From assembly GCA_003220495.1 (NCBI GenBank), contig QHSP01000025.1, forward strand, positions 1 through 64,000: 64,000 nucleotides of DNA. Direction: 5' to 3'. The position numbers were made by a program, and so were the translations under genes. Shown piece by piece: positions 35,113-45,852 of this stretch; the first letter of the stretch is position 1; every line of letters starts with the position of its first letter. The DNA is from Candidatus Rokuibacteriota bacterium. GTDB taxonomy: Bacteria > Methylomirabilota > Methylomirabilia > Rokubacteriales > CSP1-6. The notes under the pieces are model-generated. The model was not told the origin of the DNA and ran no database searches. It saw nothing but the letters and a program-made list of their open reading frames with translations.

Positions 35113-36327
35113 ATGCTCGATGTGATCGCGCCGCTCGTCGTTCCGAACACCACCAAGATCGTCCTCATCTCGCTCGACGGCCTCGGCGGGCTCCCGCGAC
35201 CCGAGACTGGACGCTCGGAGCTCGAGACGGCTCACTTGCCCAATCTCTCCCTGCTCGCCGCCGAGGCCGCCTGCGGCCTCATCCGCCACGTCGCGCCGGG
35301 CATCACGCCGGGCAGCGGGCCCGGCCACCTCGGGCTCTTCGGCTACGATCCGCTCCACTATCAGGTCGGGCGCGGCGTCCTCGAGGCGCTCGGCATCGAG
35401 TTCGACCTGCGCGCCGGCGACGTCGCCGCGCGCGGGAACTTCTGCACGATCGACGGCGCGGGGAAGATCACCGACCGGCGCGCCGGCCGGGTCGCGACCG
35501 AAGTCAATCTGAAGCTGACCGAACGGCTTCGACGGATCAAGCTGCCCGGCGTCGAGGTCTTCGTCGAGTCCGTGAAGGAGCACCGCTTCGTGCTCGTCCT
35601 GCGCTCGCGGGCCCGCGGGGGGGCCCACCTGGCCGCGGGGTTGTCCGAGAGCGACCCACAAGCGACCGGCCAGCCGCCGCTTCCCGTGAAGGCGCTCAAT
35701 CCACGCGCGAAGGCCACTGCCGCGCTCGTGAATCGCTTCGCCGCCGAGTCGCGGCGCCTGCTCGCCGACGCGGCGCCCGCCAACATGGTGCTCCTGCGCG
35801 GCTTCGACCAGTTGCCGAAGCTTCCGCGGTTTCCCGAGGTCTTCGGGCTCCGGAGCGCCGCGATCGCGGCGTATCCGATGTACCGCGGGCTCGCGAAGCT
35901 GGTCGGCATGGAAGTCCTCAAGACCGGCGCCACCTTCGACGACGAGCTCGCCACGCTCCGCGAGCACTGGGACACGCACGACTTCTTCTTCGTCCATTAC
36001 AAAGACACGGACAAGGCGGGTGAGGACGGCGACTTCGACGCGAAGGTGCGGGCGCTCGAGCGCCTCGACCGCGCGATCCCAGAGATCCGGGCGCTCAAGC
36101 CCGACGTCATGATCGTCTCCGGAGACCACGCGACGCCCTCGGTGCTGGCCGGCCACGGCTGGCAGCCGGTGCCGGTCCTGATCTGGAGCCGCTACTGCGG
36201 CGCCGACGGCGTGACCGCGTTCACCGAGCGCGCCTGCGGCGCCGGGAGTCTCGGCGTGATCCCGTCCCAGCACCTGATGCCGCTGGTGATGGCCAACGCG
36301 CTCCGGCTCACCAAGTTCGGCGCCTGA
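35113..36327 (+). CDS. apgM: 2,3-bisphosphoglycerate-independent phosphoglycerate mutase, archaeal type
   Basis: This 404-residue alkaline-phosphatase-superfamily enzyme interconverts 2- and 3-phosphoglycerate in glycolysis and gluconeogenesis. The N-terminal metal site is IVLISLDGLGG. The catalytic serine region is TPGSGPGHLGLFGYDP. The C-terminal metal site is SGDHATPSVLAGHGWQPVPVLI, with FFFVHYKDTDKAGEDGDF before it. These match the ApgM rather than the GpmI subfamily. GAGGAG lies upstream of the ATG. Length is typical. Confidence 0.93.
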   Translation: MLDVIAPLVVPNTTKIVLISLDGLGGLPRPETGRSELETAHLPNLSLLAAEAACGLIRHVAPGITPGSGPGHLGLFGYDPLHYQVGRGVLEALGIEFDLRAGDVAARGNFCTIDGAGKITDRRAGRVATEVNLKLTERLRRIKLPGVEVFVESVKEHRFVLVLRSRARGGAHLAAGLSESDPQATGQPPLPVKALNPRAKATAALVNRFAAESRRLLADAAPANMVLLRGFDQLPKLPRFPEVFGLRSAAIAAYPMYRGLAKLVGMEVLKTGATFDDELATLREHWDTHDFFFVHYKDTDKAGEDGDFDAKVRALERLDRAIPEIRALKPDVMIVSGDHATPSVLAGHGWQPVPVLIWSRYCGADGVTAFTERACGAGSLGVIPSQHLMPLVMANALRLTKFGA

Positions 36328-36373
36328 CGCGAGCCACCGTCGTCGCCCCGCGCCAGCGCATGGCAAAATTCCC

Positions 36374-36460
36374 TTGCCCGGCGTCCGGGCGGCGTCATAC
36401 TCCGGAGTGAGGCTGCGCGCTGCAGGCTGTCGCGGCTCCCAGCCTGCCTAGGCGCGCCTC
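36374..36460 (+). promoter_or_regulatory. mgtE promoter and structured leader
   Basis: TTGCCC (36374-36379) and TACTCC (36398-36403) are 18 bases apart. Transcription would start near 36410, where a long hairpin begins: GAGGC (36409-36413) with GCCTC (36456-36460), and GCAGGCTG (36422-36429) with CAGCCTGC (36440-36447). The hairpin ends 8 bases before the ATG. No Shine-Dalgarno is seen. It does not match the M-box consensus. Confidence 0.5.
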
Positions 36461-36467
36461 TCAACAA

Positions 36468-37814
36468 ATGGAAGAGCTCGAGCGTCTGAGAGAATCGATC
36501 AAGCTGCTCCTCGTCGAGGGTCGGGACGAGCGACTCTCCGACCTCGTCGAGGACGCCCACCCGGCGGACGTGTCGCGCGTAATCCGCGAGCTGCCGCGCG
36601 ACGATCAGGTCCGCCTCTTCCGCCTGCTCAGCCCGCAGCACGCCGGCGAAGTGCTCGCCGAGCTCGACGACCCGACCCTGCGCGAGCTGGTCGGCTCGCT
36701 GCCGGAGGTCGAGGTCTCGCGGGTCCTCGACCGCATGCCGCCCGAGCAGGTCGTCGACGTCGTCGAGGAGCTGCCCAAGGAGCAGGCGGACGAAATCCTC
36801 GAGCTCATGGAGGAGGAGAAGTCCGAGGAGGTCCAGGAGCTCCTCGAATACACGGAGGGCACGGCCGGGCGCCTCATGTCCCCCGAGTTCGTGGCGGTCC
36901 GCGAAGACGCGAACGTCGCGCAGGCCATCGAGCACATCCGCAAGGCAGCCTCCGGCGAGGGCGCCTTCTATCTGTACGTCGTGGACGACCACGACCACCT
37001 GGTCGGTGTCGTCCCGCTCCACCGGCTATTGGCGGCCGATGCCCAGACGCCGATCCGCGCCATCCGCACCGACGAGGTCGAGAGTGTGCCGGTCGACACG
37101 GACCAGGAGGAGGTTGCGCGCCTGGTCCAGCACTACAACCTGATCCAGATCCCGGTGGTGGACGTCAATCGCCGCCTGCTCGGCACGATCGGCGTCGATG
37201 ACGTGATCGACGTCATCCGCGAGGAAGCGACCGAGGACATCCAGCGCCTCGGCGGCGCCGCGGGCGACGAGACCGTGCTGGACTCGCCGCGGGCGGTCTT
37301 TCCCAAGCGCAACCTCTGGCGGTTGATCAACCTGGGCACCGCCGTGCTGGCGGCCTCGGTGATCGGGCTCTTTGAGTCCTCGATCCAGACCCTGGCCACC
37401 CTGGCGGTCTTCATGCCGATCGTGGCCTCGATGGGTGGCATCGCGACCACTCAGACCGCGACGGTGGTGGTCCGGGGCATCGCGCTCGGGGACATGACGG
37501 GGAGCGTCCTGCGCCGCGTGCTCTGGAAGGAGCTCTGGCTCGGAGTGACGACCGGGGCGGCGAACGGTCTGGTGATCGCGGTGATCGCCTACATCTGGAA
37601 GGGGCAGCTGCTCCTCTCGCTGATCCTCGCCGTCGCGCTGCTGTTCAACATGCTGATCGCGGCCGTCGTCGGGACGTTGGTCCCGATCGCGCTCAAGACC
37701 TCCAGCGTTGATCCGGCGATCGCGTCGAGCGTGATCATCACGACGTTCACGGATGTGTTCGGATTCTTTTCATTTCTGGGGCTGGCGACTCTCCTGATCA
37801 GGTTTCTCCTCTAA
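36468..37814 (+). CDS. mgtE: Magnesium transporter MgtE
   Basis: This 448-residue channel has an acidic N domain (residues about 10-125, ADVSRVIRELPRDDQVRLFRLL). Two CBS domains follow (LMSPEFVAVREDANVAQAIEHIRK and IRAIRTDEVESVPVDTDQEEVARLV). Then comes a transmembrane part with five helices, including LAVFMPIVASMGGIATTQTATVVVRGIALGD, the pore segment. CBS and N domains sense cytosolic Mg2+ and close the channel. Length is normal for the family. A structured leader precedes it, which may add control. Confidence 0.94.
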   Translation: MEELERLRESIKLLLVEGRDERLSDLVEDAHPADVSRVIRELPRDDQVRLFRLLSPQHAGEVLAELDDPTLRELVGSLPEVEVSRVLDRMPPEQVVDVVEELPKEQADEILELMEEEKSEEVQELLEYTEGTAGRLMSPEFVAVREDANVAQAIEHIRKAASGEGAFYLYVVDDHDHLVGVVPLHRLLAADAQTPIRAIRTDEVESVPVDTDQEEVARLVQHYNLIQIPVVDVNRRLLGTIGVDDVIDVIREEATEDIQRLGGAAGDETVLDSPRAVFPKRNLWRLINLGTAVLAASVIGLFESSIQTLATLAVFMPIVASMGGIATTQTATVVVRGIALGDMTGSVLRRVLWKELWLGVTTGAANGLVIAVIAYIWKGQLLLSLILAVALLFNMLIAAVVGTLVPIALKTSSVDPAIASSVIITTFTDVFGFFSFLGLATLLIRFLL

Positions 37815-37838
37815 AAGGAGCATCAGGGGAAATGTAAC

Positions 37839-37868
37839 TTGGCAACGGCCTCCGACCGTGGGTAAAAT
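37839..37868 (+). promoter_or_regulatory. Promoter of the methyltransferase gene
   Basis: TTGGCA (37839-37844), an 18-base spacer, and TAAAAT (37863-37868). GGAGG precedes the GTG start at 37929. Confidence 0.65.
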
Positions 37869-37928
37869 ACGCCCGGCTCTCGGCTTCGACCGCCTCGCCC
37901 CCAAATCGACACTGCCGGAGGGCTCTGA

Positions 37929-38558
37929 GTGGACGTAGCGTTAGAGAAGAGGCAGGTCCAGCGCGCTTACGAGTTGTACGCTCCGGTCTACGACTTCATC
38001 TTCGACTGGATCTTCGCTCCGGGCCGATCCGCCGCGATCGGCGGGCTCGATCTCCAGCGGAGCGACTCGGTGCTCGAGGTCGGCATCGGTACCGGGTTGA
38101 ACCTGCCGCTCTATCCCTGGTCCTGTCACCTCACGGGCATCGATCTCTCGCAGGAGATGCTGGACAAGGCGGTCGAGCGCGTCCAGGACCTGGCCATGCC
38201 CAACGTGGTGCTGAAGGTCATGGACGCCACGTCGATGGACTTTGGCGAGAACGAGTTCGACAAGGCGGCGGCGACCTACACCATCTCGGCCGTGCCGGAT
38301 CCCGTGGCCGTGTTGCGCGAGATGCGCCGGGTGGTGAAGCCCGGCGGCATCATCGTCATCCTGAACCACTTCAGGAGCCAGCGCCGGGTCACCGGCTGGA
38401 CCGAGGATCTGCTGGCCCCGGTGTGCACGCGCCTGGGCTGGAAGTCGAACCTCATGATGGAGCCCTTGCTCGAGCAGGTCGGGCTGGTCCCCGAGTCGAT
38501 CACCCACGTCAACATGTTCAAAGGGTGGCGCCTCGTGAAGTGCATCAACGGGAAGTAG
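37929..38558 (+). CDS. Class I SAM-dependent methyltransferase (phospholipid N-methyltransferase-like)
   Basis: This 209-residue enzyme begins at GTG with GGAGG upstream. The SAM site is VLEVGIGTGLNLPLY, with TGIDLSQEML (acidic loop) and MRRVVKPGGIIVILNHF. The N-terminal YELYAPVYDFIFDWIFAPGR resembles PmtA/UbiE-type methyltransferases that methylate phosphatidylethanolamine or quinones. The lipid substrate is inferred from resemblance only. The next gene overlaps its end by 19 bases in another frame. Confidence 0.85.
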   Translation: MDVALEKRQVQRAYELYAPVYDFIFDWIFAPGRSAAIGGLDLQRSDSVLEVGIGTGLNLPLYPWSCHLTGIDLSQEMLDKAVERVQDLAMPNVVLKVMDATSMDFGENEFDKAAATYTISAVPDPVAVLREMRRVVKPGGIIVILNHFRSQRRVTGWTEDLLAPVCTRLGWKSNLMMEPLLEQVGLVPESITHVNMFKGWRLVKCINGK

Positions 38559-39535
38559 CCCGCTTCACGGTCCTCGTCCTCGCTCTCGCCGTCGTCGCGC
38601 CGGTCGCCTGCGCGGGCCGGACCGCATTGCTCGCGGGGGCGTTTCTCGTCGAATTCCTGACCCAGGGACGCCCCGCGGTCCTGTCAGCGCTGACCGATCC
38701 GCCCACACGCCGGCCGCTGGCCCCCCTCGAGACCGGCGCCGACCTCTGGGTGCACGCCGGGCTCGACGCCGGCCGGCCGCTCGTGCTCGCTCACGGCTTC
38801 GCGCCCGAAGGGAAGGACGATCCGCGGGTGCGTGACGCCGCGGCCCTCCTGGCGAGGGCGGGATTCGACGTCGCAGTGCCGACGATTCCTGGGCTCACGC
38901 GTGGGCGGCTCGGACCCGAGGACGTCGAGCCCGTCATCGGGGCACTCGCCGCGCGCGACGGACGGACCGTCCTCGTCGGGGTCAGTGTCGGGGCGGGCCC
39001 CGCGCTCCTCGCGGCCGCGGACCCGCGGGTCGGCGAGCGGGTGAGCGCGGTGCTGAGCCTGGGCGGCTACGCGTCCGCCGTCGAGGTCCTGCGCTTCTGG
39101 CTCACCGGCGCGTTCGCGTACGAAGGGGTCCGCGGTCGGGTCGACCACGATCCGGAGCTCGTGCGGATGTTCCTGCGCGCCAACGCCGACCGCCTCGACG
39201 GGGCCTCGCGCGCGGCGCTCGAAGCCACGGATCGAACGGCCACCGGACGGCTGCTCGACGCCCCGCCGCCTGATCTGCAGCGGTATCTCGACGCGCTCTC
39301 ACCGATCCGCGTGGCCCCCGGCATCGGGGCGCACCTGATCCTGGTTCACGGTCGCGCCGACCGTGCGGTGCCCTACACGGAGAGCCTGCGGCTGGCGGCG
39401 TCGCGGCCCGGCCGGACCACGCTCGTGCTGGTCGGGCTCGTGGAGCACGTCGAGGGCGCGAGCGGCCGGGGCTGGTCGGAGGTCCGCGACCTGTTCGCGC
39501 TGTGGCGGGTGATGTACGCTTTGCTCAGGGCGTGA
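38540..39535 (+). CDS. Exported alpha/beta hydrolase
   Basis: About 331 residues from GTG 38540, which overlaps the methyltransferase end. The N-terminus is signal-like (RFTVLVLALAVVAPVACAG). The fold shows PLVLAHGFAPEGKDDPRV, VAVPTIPGL, the nucleophile elbow GVSVG and a C-terminal LILVHGRADRAVPYTE carrying the acid, followed by a late histidine (VEHVEG). An esterase-like activity in the envelope is plausible but no substrate is evident. Start uncertainty is about 20 codons. Confidence 0.8.
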   Translation: MHQREVARFTVLVLALAVVAPVACAGRTALLAGAFLVEFLTQGRPAVLSALTDPPTRRPLAPLETGADLWVHAGLDAGRPLVLAHGFAPEGKDDPRVRDAAALLARAGFDVAVPTIPGLTRGRLGPEDVEPVIGALAARDGRTVLVGVSVGAGPALLAAADPRVGERVSAVLSLGGYASAVEVLRFWLTGAFAYEGVRGRVDHDPELVRMFLRANADRLDGASRAALEATDRTATGRLLDAPPPDLQRYLDALSPIRVAPGIGAHLILVHGRADRAVPYTESLRLAASRPGRTTLVLVGLVEHVEGASGRGWSEVRDLFALWRVMYALLRA

Positions 39536-39550
39536 CAGGTGTCAAATTTC

Positions 39551-39579
39551 TTGGTTCCTCCGGGAGCGCCCTGCTAGGC
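39551..39579 (+). promoter_or_regulatory. Promoter of the 39587 lipoprotein gene
   Basis: TTGGTT (39551-39556), a 17-base spacer, and TAGGCT (39574-39579). The ATG follows 7 bases later without a ribosome site, which suggests a leaderless message. Confidence 0.45.
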
Positions 39580-39586
39580 TGCGCGC

Positions 39587-40168
39587 ATGAAGACAAAAAT
39601 TCTCGCGACCGCCGCGATCGTGCTCTTCGCCGCTGGATGCGCGACGACACCGGCTCGTCGCCAGTTCGACGACATCAATCTGCCCGCGGGTCTGGTCTAT
39701 CAGCCCGACGATTCGATCGTGATCGAGTCGCCGACCATCAAGGCGGCGCAGCTCGTGTATCGCGGGCGCCTCGAGCCGGTCACCCTCGGGGAGGCGATGC
39801 GCACGCGACTCGAGGCCAGCGGCTGGCGTCAGGTCTCGCGGACGAGCACGTCCACCGACGGGACCCGGCAGGTCTACGAGAAGGAGGGCAACGTGCTCGG
39901 GGTCCACATCTACGAGGGGCTCTGGTACACGTACCTGGCGATCAGCGCCTCCCAGACGCTTCCGCCGCCCGCCGTCCAGACGGGCAGCGACACGCCGCCC
40001 GCTTCGCTCGCGACGGGCGTGGAGGAGCCGAAAGCCCCGGGCGCCGCGAGAGCGTCGTCGAATCTAGAGCCCGGGATGGCGCCGGAGACTCCGACAGCTC
40101 CCGCGAAGAGTGATCCGTCGTTCACGCAGCGCGTGAAGGACTTCTTCACCAACCTCTTCACCTGGTAG
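39587..40168 (+). CDS. Hypothetical lipoprotein
   Basis: This 193-residue protein has a lipoprotein signal (TKILATAAIVLFAAGC, lipid Cys at about residue 18). A small alpha/beta domain follows (DDSIVIESPTIKAAQLVYRGRLEPVTLGEAMRTRLEASGWRQVSRTSTSTDGTRQVYEKEG), resembling DUF-type envelope lipoproteins with a 'fragment of RND-like' fold. The C-terminal third is Pro/Ala/Thr-rich and disordered, ending in an amphipathic segment (QRVKDFFTNLFTW). I do not recognise a specific function. The stop is 4 bases from the convergent peptidase gene. Confidence 0.75.
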   Translation: MKTKILATAAIVLFAAGCATTPARRQFDDINLPAGLVYQPDDSIVIESPTIKAAQLVYRGRLEPVTLGEAMRTRLEASGWRQVSRTSTSTDGTRQVYEKEGNVLGVHIYEGLWYTYLAISASQTLPPPAVQTGSDTPPASLATGVEEPKAPGAARASSNLEPGMAPETPTAPAKSDPSFTQRVKDFFTNLFTW

Positions 40169-40172
40169 CGCC

Positions 40173-41522
40173 TCAGCCCAGGAACTCGCGGGCGAGCGCT
40201 TCCCACATCAGCGCCGAGAGCTTCAGGCTCTCGGTGTCCACGCGCTCGTTGTTGCCGTGGAACATCACCGGGTACTCGGTGTACGGGATGCGCAGCGACT
40301 GCAGGCCGAAGCCGTAGGCCGGGATTCCCCTCCAGCGGAAGAACTTCGCGTCGGTGCCGCCAGTCGTGATGGCGGGGACCACCGTGCTGTCCGGCATCAT
40401 CCGCTTGGTCACGCGCCGGATGGCAGCGATCAGCGGGGTGTCGGTCGGCGACACGGTACCGCCTCGCCTGCGGTCGCGCGGCGTCTCGATCGTCACCCGG
40501 GAGGCGAGCGGGCCGAGCGCCTCCTTGATCATCGCCTCGACCTCGTGCTGCTCGACGCCGGGCAGCGAGCGAATATCGACATCGATGTCGACCCGATCGG
40601 GAATGACGTTCACCTTGGTGCCGCCATGGGCGATGTTGGGCGAGAACGTCGTGTGGGTGCAGGCGTGCGCCTCCCGGGCCAGGGCGAGGTTGTCGAGATC
40701 GCACACGGCCTCGTAGACGCGATCGGGATCGGTGAGCGCCTCCGTCAGGCCCGGCTCGAGATGCAGCGACTGCACGTAACCGCGCCAGGCGTCGAGGATC
40801 CGCGCCTTCGGCCGGTACTCGGCCAGCCGCTGCACGACCTTGGCGGCGGTGACCAGGGCGTTGTCGGTCTTGAACGGCCGGGAGCCGTGGCCGGGCGTGC
40901 CGTGCACGATCAGCCGTCGCCAGTTGGCGCCCTTCTCGCCCACCGTCACCTTGAGCGTGTGACCGGCCTTGGTCGGGATCGGCACGCCGCCGCTCTCGGT
41001 GATGACGTAATCGCACTTCACGGCCTCCGCGTGATGCTCGACCAGGTGGTCGGCGCCGAGGAAGCCGCCCGCTTCCTCGTCGGCCACGGCCAGATAGATG
41101 AGCGTGCCGCGCGGTCGCCAGCCACTGGTGGCGAGGCGCCGCGTGGCGACCGCCATCGTGGACGTCAGGTTCAACATGTCGATGGCGCCGCGGCCCCACA
41201 CGATGCCGTCCACCAGCTCGGCCCCGAACGGGTCGCGCTGCCAGCCCGACGGGGTCACGGGCACCACGTCGGTGTGGCCCATCAGCAGCAAGGTCGGCGC
41301 CTTGGGATCGCGGCCCTCGATCCGCGTGATGAGGCTCATCCGGCCGGGCTCGGAGGTGAAGCGCTCGCACGAAAGGCCGGAGCCGGCGAAGAAGTCCTCC
41401 AGGGCGGCCACGCTGCGGTCCTCGTGGCCGGAGGCGGCTTCGCCGGTGTTGACGCAGCCGTTGCGGATCAGGGTGCGGAGCAGCTCGGTGGCCTGGGTCT
41501 CGATCGCGGTGTCTTCGGGCAT
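40173..41522 (-). CDS. M20-family metallopeptidase (ArgE/DapE/carboxypeptidase type)
   Basis: This 449-residue dizinc hydrolase has the motifs LLLMGHTDVVPV (His and Asp ligands), GRGAIDML, VADEEAGG (catalytic Glu pair) and a late HGNNERV histidine. The central dimerisation insert contains HGTPGHGSRPFKTDNALV. Such enzymes cleave N-acyl amino acids or short peptides. The ATG is 11 bases from the response-regulator stop, so both probably share a transcript. The substrate is unknown. Confidence 0.9.
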   Translation of the reverse strand: MPEDTAIETQATELLRTLIRNGCVNTGEAASGHEDRSVAALEDFFAGSGLSCERFTSEPGRMSLITRIEGRDPKAPTLLLMGHTDVVPVTPSGWQRDPFGAELVDGIVWGRGAIDMLNLTSTMAVATRRLATSGWRPRGTLIYLAVADEEAGGFLGADHLVEHHAEAVKCDYVITESGGVPIPTKAGHTLKVTVGEKGANWRRLIVHGTPGHGSRPFKTDNALVTAAKVVQRLAEYRPKARILDAWRGYVQSLHLEPGLTEALTDPDRVYEAVCDLDNLALAREAHACTHTTFSPNIAHGGTKVNVIPDRVDIDVDIRSLPGVEQHEVEAMIKEALGPLASRVTIETPRDRRRGGTVSPTDTPLIAAIRRVTKRMMPDSTVVPAITTGGTDAKFFRWRGIPAYGFGLQSLRIPYTEYPVMFHGNNERVDTESLKLSALMWEALAREFLG

Positions 41523-41533
41523 CTCGTTGACCT

Positions 41534-42978
<1,445 letters not shown>

Positions 42979-42982
<4 letters not shown>

Positions 42983-44454
42983 CGCTGGCGCGAGCGTTCC
43001 ATGGTGATGTACTGATTGGCTCCGCCGCCGCTGCCACCCGTCCGGTGGACGTAGATCAGGATCGACTCGCCGGGCTTGAGCGAGGAGAGCGCCTTGAAGA
43101 GCGTGGCGGGCTCGTCGGCCGGGCGGCGCGAGATCTCCAGGATCACGTCGCCGCGCCGGAGACCAGCCCTCTCGGCGGGGCTCCCGGGCTGCACCTCGGT
43201 GACGAGCAAGCCACGCGAGACCGGCAGATCCAGGCGAAGCGCGGCGTCACCGGTGAGCGACTCCACGTTGAGGCCCCACTCGTCGTTGCCGGGCGCCTCG
43301 GCGACGATCGGCTCATCGGCCGGCATCTCGCCGATCTTCACGGTGACCGCCACCGGCTTCTTGTCGCGGATCACCGTGAGCTTCATCGTCTGCCCCGGAC
43401 GGATCGACGCGATCCGCCGCTGGAGGTCGGGCACCTCCCGGATCGGCGTGCCGCTGAGCTCGACGACGACGTCGCCGGCCTTCAAGCCGGCGGTCTCGGC
43501 GGGGCTCCCCTTCATCACTTCGGCGACCAGAACGCCTTCGCGCTCCTTGACGCCGAAGCTTCCGGAGAGCTGATCGGTCACGTCCTGGATGACGATGCCG
43601 AGCCAGCCGCGCACGACCTTGCCGCGCGTGATGAGCTGCTGCATCACGTCCTTTGCCTGGTTGATCGGAATCGAGAAGCCGATGCCCTGGCCCGCGGCGA
43701 CGATGGCGGTGTTGATCCCGATCACCTTGCCGTCGATGTTCAGGAGCGGGCCGCCGGAGTTGCCGGGGTTGATCGACGCATCGGTCTGGATGAAGTTGTC
43801 GTACTGCGTCACCCCGACCCGCGTCCGAGCGGTGGCCGAGATGATCCCCACCGTCACGGTGCGGTCGAGACCGAACGGGTTGCCGATCGCGATCGCCCAC
43901 TGGCCGACGCGCAGATGGTCGGAATCGCCCAGCTCGGCCGCCGGCAGCGGGCGCGGCGCGTCGACCTTGAGGACGGCGATGTCGGTCTTCGGGTCGCGAC
44001 CGACGAGCTTGGCGGTGAACTTCCGTTGATCGGAGAGGCGCACGATGATGTCCTGAGCGTTCTCGATCACGTGGTTGTTCGTCAAGATGTATCCCTTGGG
44101 ATCCACCAGGACGCCCGAGCCGGTCGCGCGCGCGTCCTCGCGCGGGCGCCGACGGAAGTAGCGGTCGTAGAACTCGTCGCCGAAGAATTCTTTGAACCGC
44201 TCCGGCCCTTCCTCGGGCCCTCCGGTGGCACCCTTCTTCTGCACCGTGCTCACGTGCACGACGGCCGGCGTGACACGGTCTGCGACGGCGCTGAACGCGT
44301 CCTCCATCGCGCGGAGGACGGCGCGCGGATCCGTCTTCGGAGCCTGACGCGAGTCCGCCGCGGCCGGACGCTGCTGCGCCCAGGCGGGGGTGGGCTGCGC
44401 CCACGCGGGGGTGACGAAAAGCAGGGCGAAGACCAGTGCGACGCGTGGATTCAT
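42979..44454 (-). CDS. degP: Periplasmic serine protease, DegP/HtrA family
   Basis: This 491-residue protein has a signal peptide (VALVFALLFVTPAWA) followed by a short duplicated TPAWAQ segment. The trypsin-like triad is His 128 (GYILTNNHV), Asp 158 (TDIAVLKV) and Ser 233 (INPGNSGGPLLN). Two PDZ domains follow (about 290-370 and 395-485). It degrades misfolded envelope proteins. The start lies 20 bases after tilS with AGGAGG. The sigma-54 regulator gene overlaps its stop, which is unusual and suggests coupled expression of protease and regulator. Confidence 0.93.
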
Positions 44455-44474
44455 CGGCGGCTCGGCCTCCTACT

Positions 44475-45848
44475 CTACTGGGGGCGGTCGGGCTGCGCCA
44501 GAGATACGAGCGCCAGCTCGAGCACGCGCCGGGTCCGCGCCGTCACGCGGCAGGCGGCGCCCCGGCGCAGGTGGCCGACCCAGACGATCGTGCCGCCGGC
44601 CTCGATCACCGGCACCCGGCCGCGGTCCCAGCGCGGCACCTTGGCTTCGATCAGGAGCGTCTTGATGCGCCGCTCGGCGCCGCCGAATGCCATGAAGCGC
44701 TCGCCGCGCCTCCGGGCGCGGACGACGAGCGGCGTGCCGAGATCGTCGGCATCGAACGCCACGCGGCTCGGCTCCCGCGGGATCGCGTACGCGTCGGCAC
44801 CGACCAGCCGCGCCTCGAGCGCCTGGCCGATCTCGGGCAGCTCGGTGCGGCCGGGCACGATGACGGTCCGCTCGGTCAGCGCGGGCAGCGGCGCGGTCGC
44901 CAGGCGCGCGAGCGAGCCGCTGACCTCGACGGTCACGCCGCCCAGCTTGAACGTACGGCGCGGAGCGGGGACCGCGAAGACCCGCTTGAGCCCGCGATGC
45001 GCCCACGCGCGCAGCGGGGCCCGGCTCCCGAGACGCGCCGCGGCTTGACGCAGGACCTCGGCGGCAACCGAACGCGGCAGGGCGCGCAGGGCCTCGAGCC
45101 GCACGATCGCCGCGCGATCGCCCCAGACCGCCAGCCGATCGAGCTCGGCGGCCGCGGCCTGATCCAGCGCGCCGACGGTTTCGCGCGCGAGACCCGCCAT
45201 TCGCACGAGCGCCGCCGCGACCTCGGGATTGTACGAATCGGAGAGGAGCGGGAGCAGCTCGTGGCGGATCCGATTTCGGAGAAACTTCGGATCCCGGTTG
45301 GTCTCGTCCTCCACCCACGTGAGCCCCGCGAGCCGGAGCTCGGCCTCGAGGGCCGACCGACGGAGCTCGATGAGCGGTCGGATGATCGCTCCCCGCACCG
45401 GCGGGATTCCGGACAAGCCGCGTACGCCGGCGCCCTGCAGGAGCCGCATCAACACGGTCTCGGCCTGATCGTCGGCGGTGTGACCGAGCGCGATGCGGCC
45501 GGCGCCCACCCGGGCGGCGCACGTCTCGAGCGCCGCGTACCGAGCCGCCCGCGCCGCGGCTTCGAGGGAGCCTTGCCGATCCACCGAAACGGTCGCGACG
45601 TCGACCGGAATGCCGAGACGCGCCCCGAGAGCCCGGACGAAGTCCGCGTCGGCGGCCGACTCCGCGCGCAGCTGGTGGTCGACGTGAAGGATGTGGAGCC
45701 GGAGCCGCCACTCCGGGGCCAGGCTCGACAGGAGATGGAGCAGCGCCACGGAATCGGCGCCGCCCGAGACGGCGACTAAAACGGTTTCGCCGCCCGCGAG
45801 CATCGCGTGGCGGCGAATGGTGCGCTCCAGGTGCGCGCGCAGAGCCAA
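44475..45848 (-). CDS. tilS: tRNA(Ile)-lysidine synthase TilS
   Basis: This 457-residue PP-loop ATPase modifies C34 of tRNA-Ile(CAU) to lysidine so that it reads AUA. The nucleotide motif is SGGADS (28-33), with HVDHQLR, GHTADDQAET and DETNRDPKFLRNRIRH typical of TilS. The C-terminal domain (about 330-457) is present, as in the long form. It starts at TTG 45848, 4 bases after moaDE. The start codon is weak and no better one lies close by. Confidence 0.92.
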   Translation of the reverse strand: MALRAHLERTIRRHAMLAGGETVLVAVSGGADSVALLHLLSSLAPEWRLRLHILHVDHQLRAESAADADFVRALGARLGIPVDVATVSVDRQGSLEAAARAARYAALETCAARVGAGRIALGHTADDQAETVLMRLLQGAGVRGLSGIPPVRGAIIRPLIELRRSALEAELRLAGLTWVEDETNRDPKFLRNRIRHELLPLLSDSYNPEVAAALVRMAGLARETVGALDQAAAAELDRLAVWGDRAAIVRLEALRALPRSVAAEVLRQAAARLGSRAPLRAWAHRGLKRVFAVPAPRRTFKLGGVTVEVSGSLARLATAPLPALTERTVIVPGRTELPEIGQALEARLVGADAYAIPREPSRVAFDADDLGTPLVVRARRRGERFMAFGGAERRIKTLLIEAKVPRWDRGRVPVIEAGGTIVWVGHLRRGAACRVTARTRRVLELALVSLAQPDRPQ

Positions 45849-45852
45849 CCGT

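Noticed and set aside
36409-36460. M-box magnesium riboswitch upstream of mgtE
   Set aside because: The leader is about 60 bases, far shorter than the M-box, and lacks its conserved core. Kept only as an unexplained hairpin.
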